64,000 bases of DNA from Candidatus Manganitrophaceae bacterium (GTDB lineage: Bacteria; Nitrospirota; Nitrospiria; SBBL01; Manganitrophaceae): assembly GCA_016200325.1 (NCBI GenBank), contig JACQEZ010000004.1:1-64000 (forward strand). The letters are read 5' to 3'. This document shows positions 55,289-64,000 of the stretch, piece by piece (position 1 is the stretch's first letter; the number at the start of each line of letters is the position of its first letter). The translations under genes were made by a program, and so were the position numbers. The notes beneath the pieces were generated by a model, which saw only the letters and a program-made list of their open reading frames with translations, had not been told where the DNA came from and made no database searches.

Positions 55289-55792
55289 CTAATTGATCGC
55301 CCGTTCCGATCGCAAGCGGGAGAAAAAAAGATGAAGCAACCGCTCGGACTCTGCTGCAAGAAGACCGCCGATCACCTCTATCCGGTGATTGAACCGAGGC
55401 TCGCGCACCACCTCCAGCACAGAGCCGCAGGCCCCCGCCTTTAGATCGGCCGCGCCGTAGACCAGACGCTGAATGCGCGCTTGAATTAAAGCACCGGCAC
55501 ACATTGCGCAAGGCTCCAGCGTTACATAGAGGGTTCCGCCCAGTCGCCAGCGACCCAGTTTTTCCGCCGTCCGTCGGATCGCAAGCATCTCGGCATGTGC
55601 CGTCGGATCGTGCCGGCGCTCTTTCAAGTTATAGGCGCTGACGACAACCCCCTCCCCGCAAACCAACACAGCCCCGACCGGCACCTCTCCCTCGGCCGCG
55701 GCCGACTCCGCCGCGCTCAAGGCGATCCGCATGAACCGCTCATCCTGCTCGGTCGGGGAGACATGCGCATAAGGCTGGACCGTGGAGATCAT
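55289..55792 (-). CDS. tRNA adenosine(34) deaminase TadA
   Basis: A 167-residue zinc deaminase that makes inosine at position 34 of tRNA-Arg. The zinc motif is HAEM (in DPTAHAEMLAI) plus PCAMCAGAL; the catalytic glutamate is in HAE. The start is probably the ATG at 55792; a TTG at 55828 would add 12 residues. It lies 65 bases upstream of the tRNA-Ser genes, on the same strand. Confidence 0.92.
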   Translation of the reverse strand: MISTVQPYAHVSPTEQDERFMRIALSAAESAAAEGEVPVGAVLVCGEGVVVSAYNLKERRHDPTAHAEMLAIRRTAEKLGRWRLGGTLYVTLEPCAMCAGALIQARIQRLVYGAADLKAGACGSVLEVVREPRFNHRIEVIGGLLAAESERLLHLFFSRLRSERAIN

Positions 55793-55957
55793 TCGACCGA
55801 TTCTAGGGAATTCAGCCACGCTTGTCAAGGTTACATTGGCTTATCTTCGACATTCCGCTACGGGGAAAGACAAAACATCAATCGGTCAAAAACTTGCCCG
55901 ATTTTCACAATTACTGTATAGTACGTTGAACCATTATGACGAAGAGGGACACCGACC

Positions 55958-56575
55958 TTGGGCTGGCTCCAGAAGCTGCTTCAGCGAACACCAACCCCCA
56001 AAAATCCGGCCGTAAAAACCCTTTACCGGACAGACAAAAAGCTCGATTCAAAGACCGAGGAGATCATCAACCGCCTTCCCCAACTGGGAGACACGATCCG
56101 CCAGGGAGCCGAATACCTCTATCATAAAGTTTTGCAGGAGCAGATCGGCCATTACGATACCCGGTTTGGAAGCAATATCTCGAAACAGATCGATGACACG
56201 AAGCAATCGGCGATCTTGAAGAAACTGACCGGCTTTATGCTCGTCGCCTTCTTCAACCAACTTTCGGAGCTCTATCCCGACTCCCCGGTTCCTTCCGGGC
56301 TCACCGATGCCCTTCACTACGAGATCTATCAAGCGCTTCCGGCAAAAGGAAGTTTCGTCGATTACCTCACCTACCGCAACCCCAATTTTGAGGACCCGCG
56401 GCTCGCTCCGGCGTTTAAATTTGGAAACGACATCGCTGAGATCATGCAGACGCTCGATCTCTCCTTTTCCTTCATGATCTCGCAGCAGTCGCCCGTGATT
56501 ATGGAAATCTCTCAAAAACTGATCCGGCTGGTCCTCTTCGATGAACCGATCGAGGCCGCCCCGTCGGCGTCATGA
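55958..56575 (+). CDS. Protein of unknown function, all-helical
   Basis: A 205-residue soluble protein with a predominantly helical pattern and no cysteine, zinc or nucleotide motif. I do not recognise the family. It starts with a TTG after GAGGG. The vanZ-like gene overlaps its stop (ATGA), so the two are probably translated together. The divergent gap to tadA (55793-55957) holds the promoters. Confidence 0.65.
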   Translation: MGWLQKLLQRTPTPKNPAVKTLYRTDKKLDSKTEEIINRLPQLGDTIRQGAEYLYHKVLQEQIGHYDTRFGSNISKQIDDTKQSAILKKLTGFMLVAFFNQLSELYPDSPVPSGLTDALHYEIYQALPAKGSFVDYLTYRNPNFEDPRLAPAFKFGNDIAEIMQTLDLSFSFMISQQSPVIMEISQKLIRLVLFDEPIEAAPSAS

Positions 56576-57168
56576 AGTACTATATCGGTCCAATCGTCTG
56601 GATGGGATTGATCTTTATCTTTTCTACCGATGCCGGCTCGATGGTCCATACCAACTCGGTGTTGGTTCCGATCATTAAATTGATCTCGCCCGAAATTTCA
56701 AGAAAAAACCTGGTCACCACACTGATTGTCATCCGGAAGATCGCCCATATCGTCGAATACACCGTCCTCTCCCTCCTGTGGCTTTATGCCATCCAACGGG
56801 GAAGACCGGGTTGGTCGCGTCAAGCCGCCCTGGGGGCGCTCGCGATCTGCGTTATTTATGCAAGCCTCGATGAATTCCACCAATCGTTCGTCGCCTCACG
56901 CACCGCCAGCGTCATGGATGTCGGATTCGATTCGTTAGGCGCCCTCATCGGCCAGGCTGTCTGGGCATTCTCCCATACCAAAATCCGCTTGACGGTCCGG
57001 GCAAAATTCTTTGGATGGTGGTGCGCCTGGGGAATTTTCTCGACCATTATGGTGTTGATCGTCCTCAAAGGAGGCGCCCTCTCTTTCGGAAAGATGCTCC
57101 TCCTCATCTTCAGCATCGGCATCCTCTCCGGCGCGGCGGGGGTCTTTTACTATGTTCGGCATCGGTGA
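56572..57168 (+). CDS. VanZ-like membrane protein
   Basis: A 198-residue membrane protein. RKIAHIVEYTVLSLL, SLDEFHQSF and RTASVMDVGFDSLGALIG are the VanZ signatures. A C-terminal pair of helices is additional. VanZ-like proteins are of unclear function; some give low-level teicoplanin resistance. It is coupled to the unknown gene upstream and overlaps comF. Confidence 0.85.
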   Translation: MKYYIGPIVWMGLIFIFSTDAGSMVHTNSVLVPIIKLISPEISRKNLVTTLIVIRKIAHIVEYTVLSLLWLYAIQRGRPGWSRQAALGALAICVIYASLDEFHQSFVASRTASVMDVGFDSLGALIGQAVWAFSHTKIRLTVRAKFFGWWCAWGIFSTIMVLIVLKGGALSFGKMLLLIFSIGILSGAAGVFYYVRHR

Positions 57169-57898
57169 TCGTTTTAACACGGTCGTTCAGCGACTCCTCA
57201 ACCTCCTCTACCCCCACGTCTGCTTTCACTGCACCCTCCCAATCACCGGCGCCGCCACGGCGCTTCCTTTCTGCGCTTCCTGTTGGGGAGGCGTTCGGCT
57301 CCTCTCCGGACCGCACTGTCCGGTCTGCGCCATCCCCTTCCCCTCCGGGTCGGCCCTGTCCCACAGCCCCGATCACCGATGCGGGGAATGTCGCGACGCC
57401 CCTCCCCCATTTACGCAGGCCATCACCCCTTTTGCCTATGAAGGCGCCCTCGCCGAAGCGATCCAGCGCTTCAAATATCGAAGGCAGACGACCCTCGCCC
57501 TTCCGCTGGCGACCCTTCTTCTGGAGTGCCTCGACCCTGTTTCATTCGACCAAATTGCCGCCGTTCCGCTTCATCCCTCCCGACTTCGCGCCCGCGAATT
57601 CAATCAATCTCTGCTGATTGCAAGGCAGGTGGCCCTCCGTCTGAAGAAACCCCTTTTGATCGATCTGATGGAGCGCACCCGTGAGACGCCGCCCCAGGTC
57701 GGTCTCTCCAAAAAAGAGCGTGATGAAAATGTCCGACGGGCTTTTCGCATCATCAATCCCGCTCCGATTCAAGGAAAACGGGTGCTCCTCCTTGACGATG
57801 TCTACACCACCGGGGCCACCTTGAAAGAGGGAGCAAAAACCCTTCTAAAAAGCGGCGCCGAAGCGGTGGTCGTCGCCGCCGTCGCACGGATGTTATAA
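57152..57898 (+). CDS. ComF-family phosphoribosyltransferase-like protein
   Basis: A 248-residue protein with an N-terminal zinc-ribbon region (CFHC, CASC, CPVC, CGEC) and a C-terminal PRTase fold whose PRPP loop is RVLLLDDVYTTGATLKEGA. ComF proteins take part in DNA uptake and recombination. The ATG overlaps the VanZ stop by 17 bases. Confidence 0.88.
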   Translation: MFGIGDRFNTVVQRLLNLLYPHVCFHCTLPITGAATALPFCASCWGGVRLLSGPHCPVCAIPFPSGSALSHSPDHRCGECRDAPPPFTQAITPFAYEGALAEAIQRFKYRRQTTLALPLATLLLECLDPVSFDQIAAVPLHPSRLRAREFNQSLLIARQVALRLKKPLLIDLMERTRETPPQVGLSKKERDENVRRAFRIINPAPIQGKRVLLLDDVYTTGATLKEGAKTLLKSGAEAVVVAAVARML

Positions 57899-58095
57899 AG
57901 GGGTCTCTACCAAGAACCCGATGAGAGGTTTTGAAATCGGATTTAGGGAACCGTGGCCGGCCATGCACAGAGACCGCCTCCGTTCTCTTGGATTTGACCT
58001 TGAATTTTTCCATCTCTTCCCCCTTGTATTTTTCCGACAACCCCGTTATGATATTCCTCCACACCGCTTCATCTATATTGATCGAAAGGCTTTTT

Positions 58096-58518
58096 ATGCA
58101 AAACCGTATCGAGCCGCAGCTCCAGGTCGCCCGCGAGGAGGCCGATGTTCCGACCCGTGAGGCACTCGTTGAGAAGAGAGATCTCGGCGCCCTTTGGGCC
58201 GTCGGAATCGTCCTCTCCTTGATTGTTTCCCTCGCCGGCTTTGCCTGGAATCCGGCCCGCTATGAACCGGTCCAGAGCAACAGCATCGATTCGACCGAGG
58301 CACAGATCGAAAACAACCAGAACAAAATGGTCTCCGATGCCCTCAACGACGGAAGGATCGAATACCACTCCAGCATGGCCAAGGTGGTTCGACTCCGCGC
58401 CGGCTCCTATCTTTTCTTAACCGATCTCTTCAAGGCGCTCCTCTTTCCGACCCTTCCGATCACCATCCTTGGGTTGCTGATCCGAAAGACCCTCCAGCAA
58501 CCGAAAGCGTCTCGGTAG
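58096..58518 (+). CDS. Unknown protein with two membrane helices
   Basis: A 140-residue protein with a charged N-terminus, a helix at about residues 34-52, a soluble loop and a second hydrophobic segment near the end (LFKALLFPTLPITILGLLI). AAGG lies six bases before the ATG at 58096. No family is recognised. It stands between comF and an ABC exporter; a perfect 8-base inverted repeat (GCCGGCCT-CC-AGGCCGGC, 58521-58538) follows without a T-run. Confidence 0.6.
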   Translation: MQNRIEPQLQVAREEADVPTREALVEKRDLGALWAVGIVLSLIVSLAGFAWNPARYEPVQSNSIDSTEAQIENNQNKMVSDALNDGRIEYHSSMAKVVRLRAGSYLFLTDLFKALLFPTLPITILGLLIRKTLQQPKASR

Positions 58519-58551
58519 ACGCCGGCCTCCAGGCCGGCTGATCGCTTGCTG

Positions 58552-60333
58552 ATGAAAACCGACTCCCCCGTCAGACGACCCGACCCTCCTTCCAAAAGAC
58601 GCGATCTGCAACGCATCCTCTCCTATACCCGGCCCCACTGGGGATCGATGGCGCTCGCGACCCTTTTTCTGCTTCTCTCTTCCGTGATCAGCCTCGCCCT
58701 TCCCTGGATTGCCCGACGCGCCGTCGACGCCATTATGGTCGACCATCGGATGGTCTCGCCGCTCCTTTTGATCGGGATGATCCTCCTCTTTTTTATTCAG
58801 GCCCTCTTTTCCTTCGGGCACAACTATCTCCTCGGCGGGATCGGCCAGAAGGTCTTGATGCAGCTTCGCATCCTTCTCTTTGAACACCTTCAATCGCTCT
58901 CGCTCCCATTTTTTTCACGGCGACGCACCGGAGAGCTCCTCTCCCGGCTGACCAACGATTTGGCGGTCGTTCAAACGCTGGCGACGGAGTTGCCGGTGAA
59001 TTTAATCCGGCAGGCGCTGATCCTGATCGGCGGGATCGCCATCATCCTTTATATGAACTGGCGGCTCACCTTTCTGGTTCTTCTCCTCATCCCGATCGTG
59101 GTGGCGATCGCCCGGTGGATGGGAAAGCGGCTCCGGCGGCTCTCCTTGGCGGTGCAGGACCGCCTGGCCGATACGACGACTTTGATGGAGGAGATGATTA
59201 CGGGAATTCGAACGATCAAATCGTTCAGCCGCGAACGATATGAACAAGATCGCTTCAACCGACAGATGGAAAAGACGCTCTCCGTCGCCCTCGCGCGGCT
59301 TCAAATTTCGGCGGCGTTCGGGCCGGTGATGGTCTTCCTCGGCTCAAGCGCGGCGACGGCGATTCTTTGGTACGGCGCCGGCGAGATCCTCTCCGGGAAA
59401 ATCACGCCGGGCGAGGTGATCGCCTTTGTCATCTACGCCATTATTATTACCGGTCCGATCGGCAGCTTCGCCCGGCTCTTCTCGCAGCTTCAAGAAGGGT
59501 TAGGATCGAGCCAGCGGGTCTTCGAAATTCTCGACACAAAGCCCGACGTCACCGATCTTCCTCTTGCCCCGCCGCTCCCGCCGATCCGAGGGGAGGTCGC
59601 TTTCAAACAGGTCTCCTTTCACTACCTTTCCGATCAGCCGGTCTTGCAGCAGATCTCCTTTAGCGTCGCGCCGGGAGAGAAGGTCGCGCTCATCGGGCCG
59701 AGCGGCGCCGGGAAGAGCACCTTGATCCACCTGCTCCACCGCTTCTACGATCCAACTTCCGGTACGATCGAGGTCGACGGACATCCGCTTCGACAGATTC
59801 AGATCAAGAGCTATTACGACCAAATTGCTTATGTTCCGCAGGAGGTGATCCTCTTCGGCGGAACGCTGCGTGAGAACATCCTCTACGGAAAGCTCGACGC
59901 CACGGAGGAGGAGCTGCTTGCTGCCTCGCGCGCAGCCCATGCTGACGCCTTCATTGCCACTTTCCCGCGGGGGTATGAAACCCGCGTCGGCGAGAAAGGG
60001 CTGACCCTCTCCGGCGGCCAGCGACAACGGATCGCCCTCGCCCGCGCCTTCTTGAAAAATCCCCGCCTGCTCATCCTGGATGAAGCAACCGCTTATCTCG
60101 ACAACGAGTCGGAATTCTTCATTCAGGAAGCGTTGGAGCGATTGATGGTGGGGAAGACCACCTTCGTCATCGCCCATCGGCTGACGACCATTCAAAAAGC
60201 CGACCGGATTTTGGTTCTCAACAAGGGTCAATTGGTCGAGCAGGGAACCCACGCAACGTTGATTCAGCAGCAGGGCCTTTATTATCATCTCTACACTCTG
60301 AAAGCGGCGGAGACGCCGATACCAAACGGGTAA
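58552..60333 (+). CDS. ABC exporter (MsbA-like, fused membrane and ATPase domains)
   Basis: A 593-residue half-transporter. Six membrane helices fill residues 30-330; the ATPase domain has Walker A GPSGAGKST, Q-loop, signature LSGGQRQR, Walker B RLLILDEATAY and the switch histidine (VIAHRL). The order and length match MsbA and related lipid or drug exporters. The start is the ATG at 58552, six bases after an in-frame TTG. The substrate is unknown; lipid A is possible. Confidence 0.9.
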   Translation: MKTDSPVRRPDPPSKRRDLQRILSYTRPHWGSMALATLFLLLSSVISLALPWIARRAVDAIMVDHRMVSPLLLIGMILLFFIQALFSFGHNYLLGGIGQKVLMQLRILLFEHLQSLSLPFFSRRRTGELLSRLTNDLAVVQTLATELPVNLIRQALILIGGIAIILYMNWRLTFLVLLLIPIVVAIARWMGKRLRRLSLAVQDRLADTTTLMEEMITGIRTIKSFSRERYEQDRFNRQMEKTLSVALARLQISAAFGPVMVFLGSSAATAILWYGAGEILSGKITPGEVIAFVIYAIIITGPIGSFARLFSQLQEGLGSSQRVFEILDTKPDVTDLPLAPPLPPIRGEVAFKQVSFHYLSDQPVLQQISFSVAPGEKVALIGPSGAGKSTLIHLLHRFYDPTSGTIEVDGHPLRQIQIKSYYDQIAYVPQEVILFGGTLRENILYGKLDATEEELLAASRAAHADAFIATFPRGYETRVGEKGLTLSGGQRQRIALARAFLKNPRLLILDEATAYLDNESEFFIQEALERLMVGKTTFVIAHRLTTIQKADRILVLNKGQLVEQGTHATLIQQQGLYYHLYTLKAAETPIPNG

Positions 60334-60440
60334 TCCTTTATCCCCTCTTCCTGATCCAGCGCTTTTGATCAAATTCCTCGCGAGAGCGTCTCCTTGAATC
60401 ATTCGGAAGGATTTCGATAATATAAAGATGAGGTGCTGTG

Positions 60441-60917
60441 ATGAATTTAAGATTGAAGGACTATTTAGATCAGAATCAGGTCGGCTATGAGATGACGACC
60501 CATCCGGAAGCATATACTTCTCAAGAGGTCGCGGCTTCGCTCCACAAATCGGGAAAGCAGCTTGCGAAGGTCGTGATTCTCTGGGCGGGGGAGCAGCTCG
60601 TCATGTGTATTCTGCCGGCGAATGAATTGATCGATATTGGTCGCCTTGAGACGATCGTCGGCAGCAAACAGATCCGGATGGCGACTGAAGTCGATTTTAA
60701 AGAACGGTTCTCCGACTGTGAGGTCGGAGCGATGCCGCCTTTCGGTAATCTTTATGGCATTCCGGTCTTTCTGGACGAGCGTCTGGTGCAATATGACCGA
60801 TTCTATTTCCAGGCGGGACGCCATACGGAGACGGTCATGATGTCGATGGACGATTACAGGCGGCTTGTCTCTCCCAAGATTGCGCTGTTTGGAAGGCCCA
60901 GACCCAAAGCGGCTTAA
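60441..60917 (+). CDS. YbaK/EbsC-type aminoacyl-tRNA deacylase
   Basis: A 158-residue protein of the YbaK/ProX editing domain: YTSQEVAASLHKSGKQLAKVVIL with the conserved lysine, then GAMPPFGNLYGIPVFLDERL. These proteins hydrolyse mischarged tRNAs such as Cys-tRNA(Pro) or Ala-tRNA(Pro). The ATG at 60441 follows a GTG one codon earlier. It is a stand-alone gene. Confidence 0.88.
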   Translation: MNLRLKDYLDQNQVGYEMTTHPEAYTSQEVAASLHKSGKQLAKVVILWAGEQLVMCILPANELIDIGRLETIVGSKQIRMATEVDFKERFSDCEVGAMPPFGNLYGIPVFLDERLVQYDRFYFQAGRHTETVMMSMDDYRRLVSPKIALFGRPRPKAA

Positions 60918-60967
60918 GGCTTAACTTAAAGCTTAAATGGACGACCTCTTTATTTTTTCTTTATCTC

Positions 60968-61675
60968 CTACCGATACCATTTGGCCAAAGTCCGGGGAGA
61001 GACACCGATAAAGTAAAGGCTGATCAGCGCCAGGTTACGAAAGGTGGTATAGTAAATCCCCTCTCGAATCCAGCGGCGAGGCGAGGTAACGATCGCCTCT
61101 TGAAGGAGGACGACTTTTCCCATCTGCTTCATCCGCCTGATGAGATCGACATCTTCCATCAACGGGAGCGTCGAATACCCCCCCAGTCGCTCAAAGAGGT
61201 CTCTCCGAACAAAGAGCCCCTGATCCCCATAAGGGAGCTTCAGAAAGCGGGCCCGGAAATTTGCCATCCGCTCGATGAATTTCAAAACCGGATGGGTCGC
61301 GTCGATCTTCAACCGAAAGGCCCCCCCGACCACGTCGGGTCTCTCCAGCGCCTGCCTTAACGCATCGAGCCCCTTTACAGGAAAAGTCGAATCGACATGG
61401 AGGAAAAGTAGAATTTCTCCGGTTGCCTTCCGCGCCCCTTCATTCATCTGTCGGCCTCTGCCGCAATCGGTCCGAAGAAGCTGCTTTCCGCGATGCGCGC
61501 GATATGGAAGAGTGCCAAGCCATCGGCCCAGCAGCTGCCATGTCCCATCGGTGCTCCCGCCGTCGACGAGGAGGATCTCCGCTCCCTCCAGCATCTGTAG
61601 GTCGGTCAAAAATTTGGGGAGAGCTTTTTCTTCGTTGAGGAGAGGAACCACCACGGAAACCGTTGTGAGGCTCAT
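60968..61675 (-). CDS. Glycosyltransferase family 2 (TIGR04283-type)
   Basis: A 235-residue GT-A enzyme without membrane helices. VVVPLLNEEKALPKFL, LLVDGGSTDGTW and LFLHVDSTFP are the sugar-nucleotide and metal motifs, followed by GGAFRLKIDA and YGDQGLFVRRDLFERLGG, typical of the rSAM/selenodomain-associated transferase 2 group (TIGR04283). The acceptor is unknown. It is 35 bases after the polyprenyl synthase on the same strand. Confidence 0.87.
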   Translation of the reverse strand: MSLTTVSVVVPLLNEEKALPKFLTDLQMLEGAEILLVDGGSTDGTWQLLGRWLGTLPYRAHRGKQLLRTDCGRGRQMNEGARKATGEILLFLHVDSTFPVKGLDALRQALERPDVVGGAFRLKIDATHPVLKFIERMANFRARFLKLPYGDQGLFVRRDLFERLGGYSTLPLMEDVDLIRRMKQMGKVVLLQEAIVTSPRRWIREGIYYTTFRNLALISLYFIGVSPRTLAKWYR

Positions 61676-61710
61676 TTTCTGATCAGGCCGGGTTCTATTG
61701 CAGAGGGGCG

Positions 61711-62688
61711 CTAATGATCGCGTCGGACGACGTAATCAGCCAGAGTAAGAAGCGCCTGACGTGGGGGTAAATCGGCAAAAACCGATAGATCTCCCTTGGC
61801 CCGATTGGCGTAATCTTGCGCTTTTTGAAGTGCGTAGGTGATGGAACCGTACTTCTCCATCAGCCCGGTGACAAAGGAGAAGTCTCTTTTAAGGAGCCGC
61901 TCTTTTTTGATGATTTTTTTGATCTCTTGTTTCTCTTTGGTGGAGCAATGTTGAAGGAGGTGGAGCAGCGGCAACGTGACCTTTCCCTCACGGATATCTT
62001 TTCCCGGCGATTTTCCAAAGCGGGCCCGGTCGCCGACATAGTCGAGCGTGTCGTCGGCCACCTGAAAAGCGATGCCGAGGTTTCGGCCATAACGCGTCAG
62101 CGCCTCTTTTTTCTCGTCCGATTCATTCCCGATAATTCCCCCCAGGCGACAGGAGGCGGAAAGGAGGGTGGCGGTTTTGTATTCGATGATTTGCAGATAG
62201 GTCGCTTCGGTCAGGGCAAGATCGCGGCTGTGAACCAGCTGGAGTGTCTCCCCCTCCGACATCCTCCGACAGGTCGTGGAGAGGAGATAGTTGATCTCGA
62301 AGTTTTCCATCTTGACCGCCTGACAGACGGCGAGGGTATAGAGATAATCTCCGGCCAAGATGCTCGCCTGATTCCCCCAGAGAACGCGTGCGGCGGGGAT
62401 GCCGCGGCGTACTTCGGCATTGTCGAGGACATCGTCATGAAGAAGGGTCGCGGTATGGATGAATTCGACCATGCCGGCCAAAAGGATATGGCGTCGGTCA
62501 CGGGACTTACAGAGTTGCGCGCTGATCATGAGGAGGAGGGGACGGATTCGCTTTCCACCGCTGTTCAATATATGGTAGGCGATTTCGTTGATCAGCGCCA
62601 CCTCGGAATCGAGGCTTTTCTTGATCTGCTCTTCGACTTCGTCGAGCCCCTCTTTGTAAGCGGACCAGACCTGATCCATCTCTTTCAC
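61711..62688 (-). CDS. Long-chain polyprenyl diphosphate synthase (IspB-like)
   Basis: A 325-residue trans-prenyltransferase making the isoprenoid side chain of quinones, or a related carrier. GKRIRPLL, LLHDDVLDNAEVRRG (first aspartate motif) and FQVADDTLDYVGD (second motif) are present. Length and motifs fit octaprenyl or heptaprenyl synthases; the product length cannot be read off. Confidence 0.93.
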   Translation of the reverse strand: MKEMDQVWSAYKEGLDEVEEQIKKSLDSEVALINEIAYHILNSGGKRIRPLLLMISAQLCKSRDRRHILLAGMVEFIHTATLLHDDVLDNAEVRRGIPAARVLWGNQASILAGDYLYTLAVCQAVKMENFEINYLLSTTCRRMSEGETLQLVHSRDLALTEATYLQIIEYKTATLLSASCRLGGIIGNESDEKKEALTRYGRNLGIAFQVADDTLDYVGDRARFGKSPGKDIREGKVTLPLLHLLQHCSTKEKQEIKKIIKKERLLKRDFSFVTGLMEKYGSITYALQKAQDYANRAKGDLSVFADLPPRQALLTLADYVVRRDH

Positions 62689-62820
62689 AGCATCCGACCT
62701 TTAAGGAGGGTGAGTCTAAAAAGATACTAGGCCAACCCCATACCTAAGTCAAGCAAAAATCGTTTTCAGCCCCTCTGCATCGAGATTTACATTGATCAAT
62801 CCCTATGTTATTTTAACTGC

Positions 62821-63480
62821 ATGCGCGCTGCCGATTCGATCCATTCCATCGTCGCGATTCTCAAAGAAGAGACCCGACGCTTGAAGACGCCGGCGGTCGG
62901 CATGATCGCCGAAACGACGAAAGATCCCTTCCAGGTTTTAATCTCTTGCCTCTTAAGTTTGCGGACACGGGATGAGACGACCGAGGCCGCCTCCGCCCGA
63001 CTCTTTCAGCTCGCCGAAACGCCGCAGCGGATGATCCGGCTTTCTCCCGATCAGATCGAGACGGCGATCTATCCGGTTTCGTTCTATCGAAACAAAACGA
63101 AACAGATCGTGGCGCTCTGCCGGACGCTGTTGGAGAAATTCGACGGCGCGGTCCCTGATTCGATTGACACGCTGCTGACCCTTCCCGGGGTCGGCCGCAA
63201 AACAGCCAACCTTGTTGTGACCGTCGCCTACGGCAGACCGGGGATCTGTGTCGACACCCACGTCCATCGGATCTCCAATCGGATCGGCTATATCCAGACC
63301 CGGACGCCGGAGGAAAGCGAGACGGCGCTTCGAAAAAAACTGCCGAAGCAATATTGGATTACCTACAACGACCTGCTCGTCCCCTTTGGACAATTTATCT
63401 GTAAGCCGCTCTCCCCGTTTTGCAGCCGATGCAAGATTGCTTCTTATTGCAAACAGGTGGGTGTGGAGCGGAGGCGATAA
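62821..63480 (+). CDS. Endonuclease III Nth
   Basis: A 219-residue DNA glycosylase/AP lyase for oxidised pyrimidines. The helix-hairpin-helix LPGVGRKTAN carries the catalytic lysine at about 127, the aspartate is in VDTHVHR near 145, and the C-terminal [4Fe-4S] loop is C-x6-C-x2-C-x5-C. Standard length. The divergent 132-base gap to the prenyl synthase holds both promoters. Confidence 0.95.
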   Translation: MRAADSIHSIVAILKEETRRLKTPAVGMIAETTKDPFQVLISCLLSLRTRDETTEAASARLFQLAETPQRMIRLSPDQIETAIYPVSFYRNKTKQIVALCRTLLEKFDGAVPDSIDTLLTLPGVGRKTANLVVTVAYGRPGICVDTHVHRISNRIGYIQTRTPEESETALRKKLPKQYWITYNDLLVPFGQFICKPLSPFCSRCKIASYCKQVGVERRR

Positions 63481-63520
63481 TCTTTACTTCTATCTAATTT
63501 GTGTTAGACTGGCTGGGCGT

Positions 63521-63805
63521 ATGGACTCGACATCTTCCCCCCAAAGCGGCCCCCCGTCACTCCAAATTACGATTCAAGGAAAAGCCTGTCGCGTCGAAGA
63601 GGACAAGCTGATTTGGATCTTTCAAGAGATGGGACTGATCCGTTTTTCCAATAAATTCTGCTGGAATGGCGAGTGTAAGAATTGCACGGTGACATTTAAG
63701 ACGGGTCCGGAGGATCCGGAAGTGACAGAGCGGGCCTGCAGAACGCCGGCGCAAGAGGGTATGATCATCACCGACATGCCGACGCTGTTTTACAAAAGGC
63801 TGTAA
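63521..63805 (+). CDS. Small [2Fe-2S] ferredoxin-like protein
   Basis: A 94-residue protein with the plant-type ferredoxin cysteines at about 47, 52, 55 and 73 (CWNGECKNC and the ACRTPAQEG region). The start is the ATG at 63521, 40 bases after nth. It probably carries electrons for an unknown partner; co-transcription with nth is likely. At 94 residues it is a minimal single-domain form. Confidence 0.85.
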   Translation: MDSTSSPQSGPPSLQITIQGKACRVEEDKLIWIFQEMGLIRFSNKFCWNGECKNCTVTFKTGPEDPEVTERACRTPAQEGMIITDMPTLFYKRL

Positions 63806-63808
63806 TCG

Positions 63809-64000
63809 CTAAGACCGGAGCGCAACCTGTGTCTCTGCGACCTTCACCGTCTCCTCCCTTTTTTCTTTTCCAAATTCAAGAAAGTCCTGGTAGTAGGCGA
63901 GCACTTTCTCCGCATATTCGGTTGGAATCTCATCCCCTGTTTTGACCCATCGCAGCACCTTTCCCGGACCATGATTGTAGGCGGTGAGCGCCAGAGAGAG
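63809..64000 (-). CDS. Lytic transglycosylase, C-terminal part (cut by the window edge)
   Basis: The minus strand from 64000 reads an open frame of 63 residues ending at a TAG (63809-63811). It contains LALTAYNHGPGKVLRWV, the AYN-x-G motif of SLT/MltE-type lytic transglycosylases that cleave peptidoglycan, then a charged tail. The catalytic glutamate would lie beyond the edge. The gene is partial here. Confidence 0.8.
   Translation of the reverse strand, partial: LSLALTAYNHGPGKVLRWVKTGDEIPTEYAEKVLAYYQDFLEFGKEKREETVKVAETQVALRS

Noticed and set aside
58521-58538. Perfect inverted repeat as a terminator
   Set aside because: The loop is only two bases and no T-run follows; it may be a chance palindrome.
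1-64000. Insertion sequences, prophage or CRISPR arrays
   Set aside because: No transposase, integrase or phage structural gene and no regularly spaced direct repeats were seen.

Overview
The window looks like a chromosomal segment of a GC-rich, Gram-negative autotroph of the phylum Nitrospirota (Nitrospira- or Candidatus Manganitrophus-like). The main pointer is a five-gene oxidoreductase operon of the porEABGD type (48141-51832). That subunit set is known from Hydrogenobacter and from Nitrospira, where it serves the reductive TCA cycle. Outer-membrane porins, a TolC/RND pump and an MglA/MglB pair fit a diderm bacterium. The phylum is an inference from gene content; no rRNA or other decisive marker lies in the window. 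I see no insertion sequence, prophage, CRISPR array or integrase, so this is mostly core-type chromosome.

Layout. 0.3-2.2 kb: sugar-nucleotide and undecaprenyl-phosphate genes. 2.4-8.9 kb (minus strand): a sulfate-uptake operon that begins with an Rrf2 regulator and runs through a DUF2292 protein, a phosphate-porin-type channel, the sulfate-binding protein and CysT-CysW-CysA. 9.1-12.6 kb: two tiny cysteine-rich proteins, a membrane acyltransferase and a flippase. 12.7-15.1 kb: a PhoB-like orphan regulator and a porin behind a Pho-type promoter. 15.2-20.8 kb (minus): a TolC-RND-adaptor pump. 21.4-22.7 kb: a dicarboxylate symporter. 22.8-29.4 kb: a two-component pair followed by pstSCAB-phoU with two Pho-type promoters. 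29.5-36.2 kb: a thiolase homologue without its nucleophilic cysteine, a PerM-type protein, a TPR protein, an esterase and a DUF523/DUF1722 protein. 36.7-42.9 kb: purT and an envelope glycosylation cluster (PAP2, GT39, GT2, SDR, methyltransferase). 43.0-46.5 kb: a decayed toxin-like gene, a DUF35 protein, an acyl-CoA dehydrogenase and MeaB. 46.5-51.8 kb (minus): MglA, MglB, a small coiled-coil protein and the oxidoreductase operon. 52.0-55.8 kb (minus): tadA, two tRNA-Ser genes, the SRP RNA, dnaX, ybaB and recR. 56-64 kb: unknown/VanZ/ComF genes, an ABC exporter, a YbaK-type deacylase, a glycosyltransferase, a polyprenyl synthase, endonuclease III, a 2Fe-2S protein and the tail of a lytic transglycosylase.

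How the parts work together. Phosphate: three promoters (13497, 24923 and 25094) share one geometry of four 7-bp units at 11-bp steps with a -10-like hexamer 16 bp after the start of the fourth unit. They precede a porin and, twice, pstS, so outer-membrane entry and high-affinity uptake are probably co-regulated. Sulfate: an Rrf2 regulator with four cysteines heads the sulfate operon, suggesting CymR/IscR-like sensing of sulfur or Fe-S status. Carbon: the five-subunit oxidoreductase would fix CO2 onto acetyl-CoA or succinyl-CoA.

The most unusual items are the shared Pho promoter geometry, the cysteine-less thiolase with a DUF35 protein in the same window, a pair of structured intergenic repeats, and the Rrf2-headed sulfate operon that carries its own porin. 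I found no gene cluster that I can defend as a wholly new system.
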